DNA of 64,000 nt from Chryseobacterium sp. FP211-J200 (GCF_001643375.1 NZ_LSHB01000056.1:62001-126000), one strand, 5' to 3'; positions 50,036-58,945 are shown, counted from the first letter of the stretch. Program-made: numbers and translations. Notes: generated by a model from the sequence alone, not told the origin.

Positions 50036-52855
50036 TTATTTCTTAATGACTTTCTTTGTCTCTATAAAATCATTTGTGTAAATCTTGATAAGATAAACAC
50101 CTTTACTCAATTTCCCTAAATCTAAATTATCCGATTGATATTCTCCAATCTTAACACCTGAGTAATCATACATCTCAACTTTGTTAATTTTTGATTTGCT
50201 GTAAATTTTCAAATGATCAGCAGTCGGATTCGGAGAAACTGTAACATTTGAATGTCTTACACTTCCTATATTATCGGTGGAAAGAAAAGTTGGAAGATCT
50301 GTTTTGATATGGAATAGCTCACTTCCCGACTCAGCAGTTGTTGCTACAAAATAAAGATGACCATCAAATAGAAACATATCATCTATCGAGTCTGTTGCGG
50401 CTAACTGCTCGGCATTATCCATCGTGACATCGACTGTTGTTATACTTTGAGCAGTTCCACTTGTACGGAAAAGCTTGTTGCTATTTTCTCGTAAATAGTA
50501 CATGTAATTATTTACGCAAGCTAGATCTTTGACTCTGTTGGTGTTGGAATAATCATTCATAAAGATGAGATTATTGGTATTACTTTCAGGATTCAAGCTC
50601 CAAAACGCATTGTATCTGTTTTCAAACGGTCCTGTTGCAAAATAGATTTGGTTACCACATTTCTGAAATTCGGAAACGTATGACATCCTATTATCACTCA
50701 CGAGTGCAACAGGCGGATTCTGAAAATCATCAAATTTATACACCGTTCCGTAACCATTTTGAGATAATAGATAGAGTTTACCATCAATCACCTCGGGTTT
50801 TATCGAAACATTAATTTGTGTAAAAAAAGGAGTGTCTGTCGGCAGGATTATTTCCTTCACCGCATTTGTAAGTCCGTCGTAGGTCCAAAGTCTGTAATCT
50901 TTATTGATTAGTATTTTATTATCAAAAACTGTGAGTAATACCGGAATATTGTTGTTATTACCTGTATCCGGAATTGTAAACGGTGCCAGAGTGGTATTTT
51001 CAGTTGTTCCATCTGTTCTCCAAACCTCCAGTTTATTGTCAGCATTTTCAGCCATAAAATAGACGAATCCATTGTATAAGATAGTTTGTGTAAAACCATA
51101 ACGAGTTCCAGAAGTTGGTAATTCTTTTAAAAGCGAAAGCTCTGTTCCGCTATTTTCGGTTTTCCATACTTTGATGGTCCTTCCGACGTCTGAACTGTAG
51201 GTTGTGAAAATCAATGTATTGTCCTTCAGGTTGCCAAACGAACTGCTTTCATCAATATTGTCATTCCCTGTCAGGACCAGTGCTTTTGTGTTCTCGAAAG
51301 TCCCGTCTGTTTTTGCAAGCGTCTTTGTGTAAGAAGTTGGTTTTTGATAATAATAATTCCCAACTTTGAAAAGAGTGCCATTTGGAATACCGTAAGAAAA
51401 ATCACCATTATAATCAAAGTCTTTGATAAGCTGAGGCTGGCTATTTTTGTCCTCTAATGAATAGAATTCGTTTCCATTTTCGGCATTGCCAGCGGTAAAG
51501 ATGAGTTTGTTATCACTATTGATATTAAAACTTTTTGGATTGCTGCCAGACGAGTGTTTACCGTCATGGAACAAAACAATCGACTGGGAGTTGAAGCTAT
51601 ATTGGAAGAACTCTCTCCCATATTTTCTATTTGTAAAGGGAAAGATAACTTTGCCAGCTTCTTCCACGCCATCATCCATCTTATCAGTTATGGGAATCAA
51701 ATTTTCGGATTCGTCAAGTAACCAGTGTTTGTTGTATGTCGCGTTTCTGATGACCAGATTTTTATTAAGTGGAAAAGATTTATCGATATTTGGTGCATAA
51801 TTATCCACCAACACGTCGGTTGCAGAAGTTCCTTGCAATGTTCCGTCTGTTCTCCATAGCCGATTGCTGTAATTGTTGATATGTGGAAAAAAATAAGCAT
51901 AATTTCCATTTTTCATCATGATATCATGAACAGAAAAACTGGTAAACCCTTTTTGTGTATTCAATGAAATAGTATTCTGAGACGTTCCGTCAGTTGCCCA
52001 AAGATTATCTGTGGACTGAGAATTGGACGCTTTATAGACCAACTTATCATTTAGCAATACTCCGCCTGTGAAGTTTTTGGCTGGATAGATGAAAGTAGCT
52101 TTTTTTGAATTGATATCAAAAGACCACAACCCTTCCTTGCTGCTATTGGCATTCATCGCATAAAATATAAACTTATCTCCAACATTATAGCCATAAGCAT
52201 CATGATAGATATATAGAATACCATTTGTCTCTGCATCTAAGATCCTAAAGGTCTCATTGCCAACACTTGCCCACATCTCATTAGAAAAATTCGGATTTTT
52301 TGCTGCAAAAACTAGATGGTTTTTGTGATACTCGATCCCTGGCGCTATCTCGCTTTTTATTTCTGGGATTATCTTGGTGCCTGCTGTGGTACCATCCGAA
52401 ACATACAATCCCTTACTGGTTTTAATGTAAAGGATATTATTATCACAAGATTTCATTTCAAAGACAGAAGTATCCTGTGGAAACTCAAAAACCCTGTATG
52501 TACCGTTGGTTGTAGCATCTGTGGTCCAAAGTTCGTTATTTGGGGAATTGACAATGGTAAAGTAAACTTTATCATTTAGTTCCGAAAACCATGGGCTACT
52601 AGAAAAAAGCGAACTCCAACCCGTAACAATTTCTTTGACAGGAAAGCTTTTTTTTGTAGAAAAATCGTATGCCCAAATGACATTATCTTTACCATTGATA
52701 TTATCTCCAGTGAATATTATTTTATCTTTATACTTAAAAAGATTTTTGCCATTTATACCGGTTTGGTAATTGATCTCAAAAACATCGGCGTTCACGTTTT
52801 GAGAAAATAGAGGAATCGAAAAAAGAGAAATTAAAAAAGTAAAGAAATACTTCAT
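50036..52855 (-). CDS. Large T9SS surface protein with W-x-T-D-G-T repeats, paralogue
   Basis: 939 residues, nearly the same length and plan as the protein at 43981-46794. Signal peptide 1-18 (ends PLFSQ), six or more W/L-x-T/S-D-G/A-T motifs (e.g. LWTTDATTNGT, LYVSDGTTAGT, VWRTDGTTENT), and a C-terminal type A sorting domain (VSPNPTADHLKIYS ... KGVYLIKIYTNDF). The two genes flank uvrC and look like an old duplication. A perfect -7 box, TATATTTG on the minus strand, is at 52880-52887. Confidence 0.85.
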   Translation of the reverse strand: MKYFFTFLISLFSIPLFSQNVNADVFEINYQTGINGKNLFKYKDKIIFTGDNINGKDNVIWAYDFSTKKSFPVKEIVTGWSSLFSSSPWFSELNDKVYFTIVNSPNNELWTTDATTNGTYRVFEFPQDTSVFEMKSCDNNILYIKTSKGLYVSDGTTAGTKIIPEIKSEIAPGIEYHKNHLVFAAKNPNFSNEMWASVGNETFRILDAETNGILYIYHDAYGYNVGDKFIFYAMNANSSKEGLWSFDINSKKATFIYPAKNFTGGVLLNDKLVYKASNSQSTDNLWATDGTSQNTISLNTQKGFTSFSVHDIMMKNGNYAYFFPHINNYSNRLWRTDGTLQGTSATDVLVDNYAPNIDKSFPLNKNLVIRNATYNKHWLLDESENLIPITDKMDDGVEEAGKVIFPFTNRKYGREFFQYSFNSQSIVLFHDGKHSSGSNPKSFNINSDNKLIFTAGNAENGNEFYSLEDKNSQPQLIKDFDYNGDFSYGIPNGTLFKVGNYYYQKPTSYTKTLAKTDGTFENTKALVLTGNDNIDESSSFGNLKDNTLIFTTYSSDVGRTIKVWKTENSGTELSLLKELPTSGTRYGFTQTILYNGFVYFMAENADNKLEVWRTDGTTENTTLAPFTIPDTGNNNNIPVLLTVFDNKILINKDYRLWTYDGLTNAVKEIILPTDTPFFTQINVSIKPEVIDGKLYLLSQNGYGTVYKFDDFQNPPVALVSDNRMSYVSEFQKCGNQIYFATGPFENRYNAFWSLNPESNTNNLIFMNDYSNTNRVKDLACVNNYMYYLRENSNKLFRTSGTAQSITTVDVTMDNAEQLAATDSIDDMFLFDGHLYFVATTAESGSELFHIKTDLPTFLSTDNIGSVRHSNVTVSPNPTADHLKIYSKSKINKVEMYDYSGVKIGEYQSDNLDLGKLSKGVYLIKIYTNDFIETKKVIKK

Positions 52856-52879
52856 TGTTATTTGTTTTTATTAAGTCCG

Positions 52880-52887
52880 CAAATATA
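52880..52887 (-). promoter_or_regulatory. -7 box for the 939-residue surface protein
   Basis: TATATTTG on the minus strand, 24 bases before the ATG. Confidence 0.6.
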
Positions 52888-52954
52888 ATAATAATGAGGA
52901 TATTTGACTTAAAACAAACAAAAAGAAGTTATTACGATTTTTTCAATTCCTAAA

Positions 52955-53359
52955 TCACTCAGCCATTCCCACAGCCTCTTTTTTGTAACCATTGCCGTCG
53001 AAAGCGGATTCCCTTTCTCCACAATTATCATTGATGATTGTAAATATCAACGTGTCATTGGCAATTTGATATTTATACAAGCCCTCCTCTCTTGAGTCGC
53101 AAGGAGAATTGCCTTCAATCTTTACCAATTTCAAAACACCTTGGTCCGTGAAAGAATATTTCATTTTTTCGATGACATTTCCTTGATAAAGCAGATCCAG
53201 ATCGTCGGTATTAAATTTAAAAATAACCTCAGCAGGCGTTGGAATATTGGCAACACCTTTCCATTGCGTATTGGCCAAAGGATTTGTGGTTTGTTGTGAA
53301 AAACAAAATAGACTTGATAGAAATAACACCGCGATCAATGAATTTGTAATTGTTTTCAT
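52955..53359 (-). CDS. Secreted lipocalin-like hypothetical protein
   Basis: 134 residues. Signal peptide 1-21 (ends FCFSQ), then a small beta-rich domain: NTQWKGVANIPTPAEVIFKF, YSFTDQGVLKLVKIEG, YKYQIANDTLIFTI. The pattern of W-x-G start and Lys/Tyr/Asp-rich strands resembles lipocalin-like or DUF-type small barrels common in Flavobacteria. Two cysteines (C102-region and C125-region) could form a disulphide. No function can be assigned. Confidence 0.7.
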   Translation of the reverse strand: MKTITNSLIAVLFLSSLFCFSQQTTNPLANTQWKGVANIPTPAEVIFKFNTDDLDLLYQGNVIEKMKYSFTDQGVLKLVKIEGNSPCDSREEGLYKYQIANDTLIFTIINDNCGERESAFDGNGYKKEAVGMAE

Positions 53360-53517
53360 GACTTAAATTATTTGAGATTAAACAAATTAAAACCTGATAA
53401 TCAATCAATTACCAACAATTAAAGTTAGTATTATAATCTGGACATCAAATATTATATCTCAATAATTTAAAATTGAAATCAATAAAGTTCCTATTCGGAA
53501 TTTCAATCGTTAATTAT

Positions 53518-53525
53518 TATCTTTG
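53518..53525 (+). promoter_or_regulatory. -7 box for the 53543-54106 gene
   Basis: TATCTTTG, perfect, 17 bases before the ATG. Confidence 0.65.
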
Positions 53526-53542
53526 CAACCTAAATTTTAAAC

Positions 53543-54106
53543 ATGAACAAATACATAAAATTTGTAATTGCAGCAATCATTATCGCTTTGGGCGTTTACC
53601 TGATGTTCAACCGAAACATTGGTTGGGGCGTCGTTTTGGTCATTCTTTCTGCGATTCCAATTGCTCTGTTCTTCAAAAACGAAAATATCCTTTTAGCTTT
53701 TTGGCAACTTAGAAAACAAAACATGGAAAAAGCTTCGAAGTTTTTATCCAATATCACCAATTACCAATCTCAACTTCACAAAAGCCAATACGGTTATTTC
53801 CACTATCTGCAGGCATTGACAACCGCTCAGGACAATCCTCAAAAGACAGAGGGATTAATGAAAAAAGCATTGGATTACGGCTTGAATATGAAACACGACA
53901 GAGCCATGGCAAAATTAAACCTTGCCGCATCCGCCCTTTCCAAAGGAAGAAAATCTGAAGCTCAGAAACTTTTGGAGGAAGCAAAACAATTAGATTCTGC
54001 AGGCATGATGACCGATCAGATCAAAATGATCAAAGACCAGATGAAAATGCCTACAATGCAAAAACATATGCACAATCCTCACATGAGACAGAGAGGGAAA
54101 TTCTAA
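53543..54106 (+). CDS. Membrane-anchored TPR-like protein, hypothetical
   Basis: 187 residues. Two N-terminal hydrophobic helices (about 5-23 and 26-44; FVIAAIIIALGVYLMF and IGWGVVLVILSAIPIALF) precede a helical domain of TPR type (about 55-165; FHYLQALTTAQDNPQK, AKLNLAASALSKGRKSEAQKLLEEAKQLD). The C-terminus is Met/His-rich (TMQKHMHNPHMRQ), an unusual pattern that could bind metals such as copper or nickel. I recognise no named family. Confidence 0.7.
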   Translation: MNKYIKFVIAAIIIALGVYLMFNRNIGWGVVLVILSAIPIALFFKNENILLAFWQLRKQNMEKASKFLSNITNYQSQLHKSQYGYFHYLQALTTAQDNPQKTEGLMKKALDYGLNMKHDRAMAKLNLAASALSKGRKSEAQKLLEEAKQLDSAGMMTDQIKMIKDQMKMPTMQKHMHNPHMRQRGKF

Positions 54107-54167
54107 GAATAAATATTTGTATTTATAATAAAAAGGGTTGAAGCTATTTTCAATCCTTTTTTATTTT

Positions 54168-54248
54168 TAGGAGCCGGGAACCTGCTTTCCACTATATCTT
54201 TTGCTCTTCGTTCCTCATCACAAAAGGATGCCGTTGCAATCAGGGCTA
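54168..54248 (-). repeat. Intergenic repeat copy R4
   Basis: Reverse complement begins TAGCCCTGATTGCAACGG and ends AGCAGGTTCCCGGCTCC, matching the ends of R3. It includes GATATAGTGGA, which is shared with R5. It lies between convergent genes. Confidence 0.75.
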
Positions 54249-54260
54249 TGATTCGCGTGT

Positions 54261-54893
54261 TTACATTTCCTGATTACTTTCGTAGCCATAGAATTTTGGG
54301 ATTCTCCAATGGTATTTCACGGCCAGAGTTCTGATGGAAACAATCAGAAGGATGGTGAAGATCTGAACCAGCGTGTAAGATAAAATAGAATATTTCGACA
54401 ACAATAAGAACGTTCCCCCACCAACAATACAAGCCGTTGCATAGATCTCCTTTCGGAAGATCAATGGAATTCGGTTAAGCAAAATATCGCGGATGATCCC
54501 GCCAAAACAACCCGTTATAGTTCCCAAAGTCAAACAGATCAAAGGATGAAAACCTAAAGTCAATCCTTTCTGAATCCCTATAATCGTAAACAATCCCAAC
54601 CCAAAACTATCAAAGATAAACAGGGTCACTTTAAAGTTCTTCTCAATCGATTTGAAGATCATCGTAAACACACAGGTCGTCAAGATCAAAACAAAGGTCA
54701 AGAGATCTGTCATCCAAAAGACAGGAACATCCAAAAGTATATCTCTCACCGTTCCGCCACCAACCGATGTTACGAACGCAATGATCAAAACACCAAAAGG
54801 ATCCAGACGTTTCTGCATCGCTGCAAAACTGCCCGACATCGAGAAAGAAATGGTTCCCAGGATTTCTATGATAAGATTGAATTGCTCGTGCAC
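54261..54893 (-). CDS. UPF0126/TRIC-family membrane channel protein
   Basis: 210 residues in a GTG-start frame. Two homologous halves of about 85 residues, each with three transmembrane helices and the signature GGGTVRDILL (about residues 45-54) and GGIIRDILLNRIP (about 130-142). These are the conserved glycine/Arg/Asp motifs of the UPF0126 (YicG-like) and trimeric intracellular cation channel group. It probably conducts cations; direct evidence for this protein is lacking. Confidence 0.87.
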   Translation of the reverse strand: MHEQFNLIIEILGTISFSMSGSFAAMQKRLDPFGVLIIAFVTSVGGGTVRDILLDVPVFWMTDLLTFVLILTTCVFTMIFKSIEKNFKVTLFIFDSFGLGLFTIIGIQKGLTLGFHPLICLTLGTITGCFGGIIRDILLNRIPLIFRKEIYATACIVGGGTFLLLSKYSILSYTLVQIFTILLIVSIRTLAVKYHWRIPKFYGYESNQEM

Positions 54894-54913
54894 GTTTAAT
54901 TATAATTGATTGT

Positions 54914-54986
54914 TGATAAATGATAAATGATGACGTTAGATGAAAAATAATCGTTAATAAAATCAATTATCGATTATCATTTATCA
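54914..54986. repeat. 13-bp inverted repeat TGATAAATGATAA in the gap before xth
   Basis: TGATAAATGATAA (54914-54926) and its exact complement (54974-54986) enclose 47 bases. It lies between the TRIC and exonuclease III genes and could form a long A/T hairpin, perhaps a weak terminator for xth. Confidence 0.5.
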
Positions 54987-54987
54987 T

Positions 54988-55752
54988 CTATAAACTCAGT
55001 TCCACCATCACCGGACAATGGTCGGAATGTTTGACTTCTGGGAGAATTACGGCTCTTGTCATTTTGTCTTTCAAAGGTTCGGAGACGAAGTTGTAATCCA
55101 AACGCCAGCCTTTGTTCCTTGCTCTGGAACCAGCTCTGTAACTCCACCAGGAATATTGGTCCGGCTGGTCATTGAAATGTCGGAAACTGTCTGTCAGACT
55201 ATTTTCGTTCATAAACTTCGTCATCCATTCGCGTTCCATCGGGAGAAATCCGGAAGTGTTTGCCAAACCAATGGGATTATGAATATCAATCGCCTGATGA
55301 CAGATATTGAAATCACCACTGATGATGAGATTCGGAATGGTCTTTCTGAGTTCTTTGATATATTCCAAAAAGTCAAAGCAGAACTGCATTTTGAATTCTA
55401 ATCTTTCGATATTGGAAGCAGACGGAACGTAAACTGAAATCACGGAAAAACCATCAAAATCTGCGCGGATGATCCTGCCTTCGTTGTCATAACTTTCAAT
55501 TCCGCAACCGGATTCTATGTGGTTCGGTTTCACTTTGGAAGCAATTCCTACACCACTGTAACCTTTTTTCACCGCAGAGTGCCAGTAACTGTGATAGCCT
55601 GCTTTTTCCAGACTTTCTATATCAATCTGGTCATTTCCTGCCTTACTTTCCTGGATACAAATAACATCCGGACTTGCGACGTTGAGCCAGCCGAGGAAGT
55701 CTTTTGTAAATGCAGCACGGATTCCGTTGACGTTGTAGGAAATGATTTTCAT
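54988..55752 (-). CDS. xth: Exodeoxyribonuclease III
   Basis: 254 residues of the endonuclease/exonuclease/phosphatase fold. Motifs: ISYNVNGIRAA (3-13), CIQESKA (catalytic Glu), SGDFNICHQAIDI, WSYRAGSRARNKGWRLDYNFVS, and the C-terminal KHSDHCPVMVEL with the catalytic His. It is an AP endonuclease and 3' exonuclease of base-excision repair. It is co-oriented with and 3 bases after the L7/L12-like membrane gene, so they probably share a transcript. Confidence 0.93.
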   Translation of the reverse strand: MKIISYNVNGIRAAFTKDFLGWLNVASPDVICIQESKAGNDQIDIESLEKAGYHSYWHSAVKKGYSGVGIASKVKPNHIESGCGIESYDNEGRIIRADFDGFSVISVYVPSASNIERLEFKMQFCFDFLEYIKELRKTIPNLIISGDFNICHQAIDIHNPIGLANTSGFLPMEREWMTKFMNENSLTDSFRHFNDQPDQYSWWSYRAGSRARNKGWRLDYNFVSEPLKDKMTRAVILPEVKHSDHCPVMVELSL

Positions 55753-55755
55753 GGT

Positions 55756-56259
55756 TTATGAATTAGAATAAATGAGATAAATAATTACAATTGTGAAAAC
55801 AGCTGCCAAAAGTACGACTTTCCATTTTCTTGAACCTTCATCTTCTATGAAAAGTGTGTTTTTCTGACTTTGAAATTTAGTCGGATTTTCCAGATATTCT
55901 TTTTCGTAAGCGATGAGTTCAGGTTTGTCTCCCATTATTCTTTTGACCTCAGCCCAATCAGGGTCGGAAGGAAACACCACTTTTTCGGGTTGATTGTTCA
56001 ATTTTAATTTGACCGTGAGTTGTCCATTTTTACTGAACGTCTTCACAGAGACATTGCTGTTGCTGGAAGAATTATCTTCTGTATAATGGGTTTCTTTCCT
56101 CTGGATAGCTTCTACAATGTCTTTGGAATTTTTCAGACCTAGACCTGTTTTATCAAATACCAATTTGATGGCTTGCAACTTTTCATTTTGTTGGAGCAAT
56201 TCTTCTATTTCTTGCTTATCAATGTTGTGTTCGTGTAGTAATGTGTCGATATCATTCAT
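55756..56259 (-). CDS. Membrane protein with L7/L12 C-terminal-like segment
   Basis: 167 residues. The N-terminal stretch EIEELLQQNEKLQAIKLVFDKTGLGLKNSKDIVEAIQR (about 17-55) matches the pattern of the ribosomal L7/L12 C-terminal fold, which binds translation factors. A Ser/Asn-rich linker, a beta-rich middle and a C-terminal transmembrane helix (VVLLAAVFTIVIIYLIYSNS) follow. A tail-anchored protein with an L7/L12-like head is unusual. Its role is unknown. It is transcribed with xth. Confidence 0.72.
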   Translation of the reverse strand: MNDIDTLLHEHNIDKQEIEELLQQNEKLQAIKLVFDKTGLGLKNSKDIVEAIQRKETHYTEDNSSSNSNVSVKTFSKNGQLTVKLKLNNQPEKVVFPSDPDWAEVKRIMGDKPELIAYEKEYLENPTKFQSQKNTLFIEDEGSRKWKVVLLAAVFTIVIIYLIYSNS

Positions 56260-56392
56260 AATTTCAATTTTGTTTTTTCAAGATTTTGTGATTCAGAACA
56301 AATTCCGTTGACTTTCGGGAAATGATTTTCGTTATGTTTCAAAGTTAGGAATTTTGGTTTTGAATCTTCAAAAGAAATACCAAGTTGAAAAA

Positions 56393-56428
56393 AAAGTTTC
56401 GCTATAATGAAACTTTAATTTAACTTTG
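56393..56428 (+). promoter_or_regulatory. Promoter and palindromic operator of higBA
   Basis: An 8-bp inverted repeat, AAAGTTTC (56393-56400) and GAAACTTT (56409-56416), 8 bases apart, ends five bases before the perfect -7 box TAACTTTG (56421-56428). The antitoxin probably binds here to repress the pair. Confidence 0.65.
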
Positions 56429-56443
56429 CAAAAACATAAATGA

Positions 56444-56800
56444 ATGAAAAAACTTTTTGAAATTATATTTCTGGAAGAGGCTTTTGAATTTTTACGCGGA
56501 CTTGACAAAAAACATTATGAAAAGATTCTTTATAATATTCGTACATCTCAAATGCAACACGACCCGGAACTTTTTAAAAAACTGACTGATGAAATTTGGG
56601 AATTCCGAACACTTTATCAAGGATTTCAATATAGATTGTTGGCATTTTGGGATAAAAATTCAGCCGCAGAAACTTTGATAATTTCAACACACGGATTTGT
56701 AAAAAAGCAAAGTAAAGTTCCTGCAAATGAAATTCAAAAAGCGGTAAAATCTAGAACAGAATATTTTGCAAACCAACAATTAAAAAATAAGAAAAAATGA
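56444..56800 (+). CDS. Type II toxin, HigB/RelE-like (phage-derived Gp49-like)
   Basis: 118 residues. Motifs: IIFLEEAFEFLRGLDKKHYEKILYNIRTSQ, ELFKKLTDEIWEFRTLYQGFQYRLLAFWDK, and TLIISTHGFVKKQSKVPANEIQKAVK. This is the RelE/ParE-fold HigB group of ribosome-dependent mRNA interferases. The toxin gene precedes the antitoxin, as in hig systems. Start ATG at 56444; the stop overlaps the antitoxin start by 4 bases. Confidence 0.88.
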   Translation: MKKLFEIIFLEEAFEFLRGLDKKHYEKILYNIRTSQMQHDPELFKKLTDEIWEFRTLYQGFQYRLLAFWDKNSAAETLIISTHGFVKKQSKVPANEIQKAVKSRTEYFANQQLKNKKK

Positions 56801-57111
56801 AAACATTCACATTGGACGAAGTTCAAGATAAACTCATCGGAAAAGTTGGAACGCCAGAGCGCAATATTTTTGAATACGAACTTCAAATGGACTTAATTGG
56901 TAAAGCAATAAAGGAAACTAGAAAAGAAAGAAATCTTACTCAGGAACAATTGGGAAAGCTAATTGGCGTACAAAAAGCTCAAATTTCAAGGCTAGAAAGT
57001 AATGCAAGTAATGCGACAATTGATACTTTGATGAAAGTTTTTTCTGCTTTGAAAGCGAATGTTAAACTACAAGTAGAATTGCCAAATTTGAATATTAGCA
57101 TTGGAAAATAA
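56797..57111 (+). CDS. Type II antitoxin, HigA-like XRE regulator
   Basis: 104 residues. The central helix-turn-helix of XRE type is IKETRKERNLTQEQLGKLIGVQKAQISRLESNASNATIDTLMKVFSALKANVKLQVELP (about 38-96). The N-terminal segment probably contacts the toxin, and the domain binds DNA for autoregulation. Start overlaps the toxin stop (56797-56800), so expression is coupled. Confidence 0.9.
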   Translation: MKTFTLDEVQDKLIGKVGTPERNIFEYELQMDLIGKAIKETRKERNLTQEQLGKLIGVQKAQISRLESNASNATIDTLMKVFSALKANVKLQVELPNLNISIGK

Positions 57112-57159
57112 GTTCGGAATTCTGGATGCAATCGTCAAAAGAAATACCAAACCTCAACA

Positions 57160-57259
57160 TAGCCCCGATAGGAACGGCATCCTTTTTTGCTTGTTTCGGA
57201 AATTCTGTGTGGATGACAAAACGTTGTAAAGCAAAAAAGATATAGTGGATAGCGGGATG
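57160..57259 (+). repeat. Intergenic repeat copy R5
   Basis: Begins TAGCCCCGATAGGAACGG, then CATCCTTTTTT, AGCAAAAAAGATATAGTGGATAGCGGGA near the end. It shares landmarks with R1-R4 and lies between convergent higA and porX. Confidence 0.75.
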
Positions 57260-57305
57260 GACTGGTGAAAAGAATGACAAATCGTCTTGCTCCTAAAACA
57301 AAAAA

Positions 57306-57333
57306 GGCGGAAAAAGCATTCGCTTCTTCCGCC
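57306..57333 (-). terminator. Terminator of porX
   Basis: Twelve-bp stem GGCGGAAAAAGC / GCTTCTTCCGCC with one mismatch, 4-base loop, and T-run on the minus strand. Confidence 0.8.
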
Positions 57334-57367
57334 CCGGTAAACCCAAATCAAATAAACTATGAAAAAA

Positions 57368-58912
57368 CTACTTGGGTTCTAGGATACTTATCGGGATGAT
57401 GACCTCCTCTAGGGAGATCCCACCGTGCTGATAAGTTTCTTTGTAATAATTCACAAAGTGATTATAGTTCTTTGGGTATGCTAAAAATATATTGTTCTTC
57501 GCAAATATATATTTTGAACTCAGATTTCCTTTTGGTAGAAATAGTTTGCCGGGATCGTTGACCGCCCAAACATCTTTGTCCTCATAGGTTAAACTTCGCC
57601 CGGTCTTGTATCTGATATTGGTAGAGGTTTCTCTGTCACCAACTACCTTACTAGGTTTTTTAACATAAATTGTGCCGTGATCGGTCGTGATCACCAATTT
57701 GAATCCACTTTCTGCAGCCAGTTTGATGATTTTCAGTAATGATGAATTCTCGAACCAGTTGTATGTAAGCGACCTGAAGGTTTTGTCGTCTCTAATCAAT
57801 TGATTTACAATATTATTATCGGTTTTTGCGTGCGACAAAATATCGATAAAGTTGTAGACGATCACTAATAGATCATTGTTCTTGTGCTGGTTGAAGTCTT
57901 CCAGAATTTTTTTCTCAAAGTCTGAATTCAGGATCTTCAGATATTTCATGGATTTGCTGGATAATCCCAAACGTTTCATCTGGTCTTCCAGAAAGTCTCT
58001 TTCGAATTCGTTTTTGTTACCTTCTTCGTTGTCATTGAACCAGTTGTTAGGAAATCTTTTCTCGATTTCCGATGGCATCAATCCTGCGAAGAATGAGTTA
58101 CGCGCATATTGTGTCGCCGTTGGCAAGATGCTGAAATAATAATCTTCGGAAGTTTTGTTGTAAAACTTTGTGAATAATGGTTCTATGACTTTCCACTGGT
58201 CATATCTCAAATTGTCCACCATTAGAAGAAGTACTTTCTCCTTTTCCAATTCCGGTTTCACTTTGTCTTTGAAAAGCGTGTGGCTCATCATCGGTTTATC
58301 GTTGCCGTGAAGCCAGTCTTCATAGTTATTTTCTATGAATTTTGAGAATTGGATGTTCGCTTCTTCTTTTTGATTTTGAAGCAGATCGGCGAACTCGTTG
58401 TCGGAGACTTTATCGAATTTTACTTCCCAATTCAGGATTTTCTTATAATATTCTGCCCAATCTTGATAAGTTCTCAAGTAAGATAATTCCATACTTAAGT
58501 TTCGGAATTCCTGCTGGTAATCAACGATTGTTTTTTGCTCAACAAGAGATTCACTTTGAAGGATTTTTTTGAGTGACAAAAGAACCTGATTTGGATTCAC
58601 AGGTTTCAAGATATAATCCTCGATCTGCGAGCCAATCGCTTGTTCCATAATGTGTTCTTCTTCACTTTTGGTGACCATTACGATCTTGATCGCATTATCT
58701 TTTTCTTTGATCATTGGAATCGCTTCCAGACCAGAAATCCCAGGCATATTTTCGTCGAGAAGTGTCAGCACAAATTTTTGTTTTTCTATCAATTCCAAAG
58801 CCTCATTCACGTTGTTCACGGGGGTTACCGTGTAACCTTTGTTTTCCAAAAAGACAATATGAGGTTTGAGAAGATCTACTTCATCATCGATCCATAAAAT
58901 TTTTCCTGACAT
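57368..58912 (-). CDS. porX: T9SS regulator PorX (response regulator with PglZ/alkaline-phosphatase-like domain)
   Basis: 514 residues. Receiver domain about 1-120 with phospho-acceptor Asp54 in LTLLDENMPGISGLEA and MVTKSEEEH, followed by a linker and a PglZ-type domain (about 200-510) with VDNLRYDQW, YNFIDILSHA, TTDHGTIYV, and HGGISLEEVIIPISIL. PorX is the known orphan-type regulator of type IX secretion, paired with the PorY kinase, and its second domain is a nucleotide-hydrolysing fold. Its presence supports Bacteroidetes origin and links it to the four T9SS substrates in this window. A -7 box TAATTTTG is at 58938-58945. Confidence 0.93.
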   Translation of the reverse strand: MSGKILWIDDEVDLLKPHIVFLENKGYTVTPVNNVNEALELIEKQKFVLTLLDENMPGISGLEAIPMIKEKDNAIKIVMVTKSEEEHIMEQAIGSQIEDYILKPVNPNQVLLSLKKILQSESLVEQKTIVDYQQEFRNLSMELSYLRTYQDWAEYYKKILNWEVKFDKVSDNEFADLLQNQKEEANIQFSKFIENNYEDWLHGNDKPMMSHTLFKDKVKPELEKEKVLLLMVDNLRYDQWKVIEPLFTKFYNKTSEDYYFSILPTATQYARNSFFAGLMPSEIEKRFPNNWFNDNEEGNKNEFERDFLEDQMKRLGLSSKSMKYLKILNSDFEKKILEDFNQHKNNDLLVIVYNFIDILSHAKTDNNIVNQLIRDDKTFRSLTYNWFENSSLLKIIKLAAESGFKLVITTDHGTIYVKKPSKVVGDRETSTNIRYKTGRSLTYEDKDVWAVNDPGKLFLPKGNLSSKYIFAKNNIFLAYPKNYNHFVNYYKETYQHGGISLEEVIIPISILEPK

Positions 58913-58937
58913 ATATTTTTATTTAGTTTTAAAGCAT

Positions 58938-58945
58938 CAAAATTA
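58938..58945 (-). promoter_or_regulatory. -7 box for porX
   Basis: TAATTTTG on the minus strand, perfect TAnnTTTG, 25 bases before the ATG. Confidence 0.6.

Noticed and set aside
57095-57351. Short minus-strand open frames between higA and porX
   Set aside because: They are built from repeat R5 and the porX terminator region and have no coding character.
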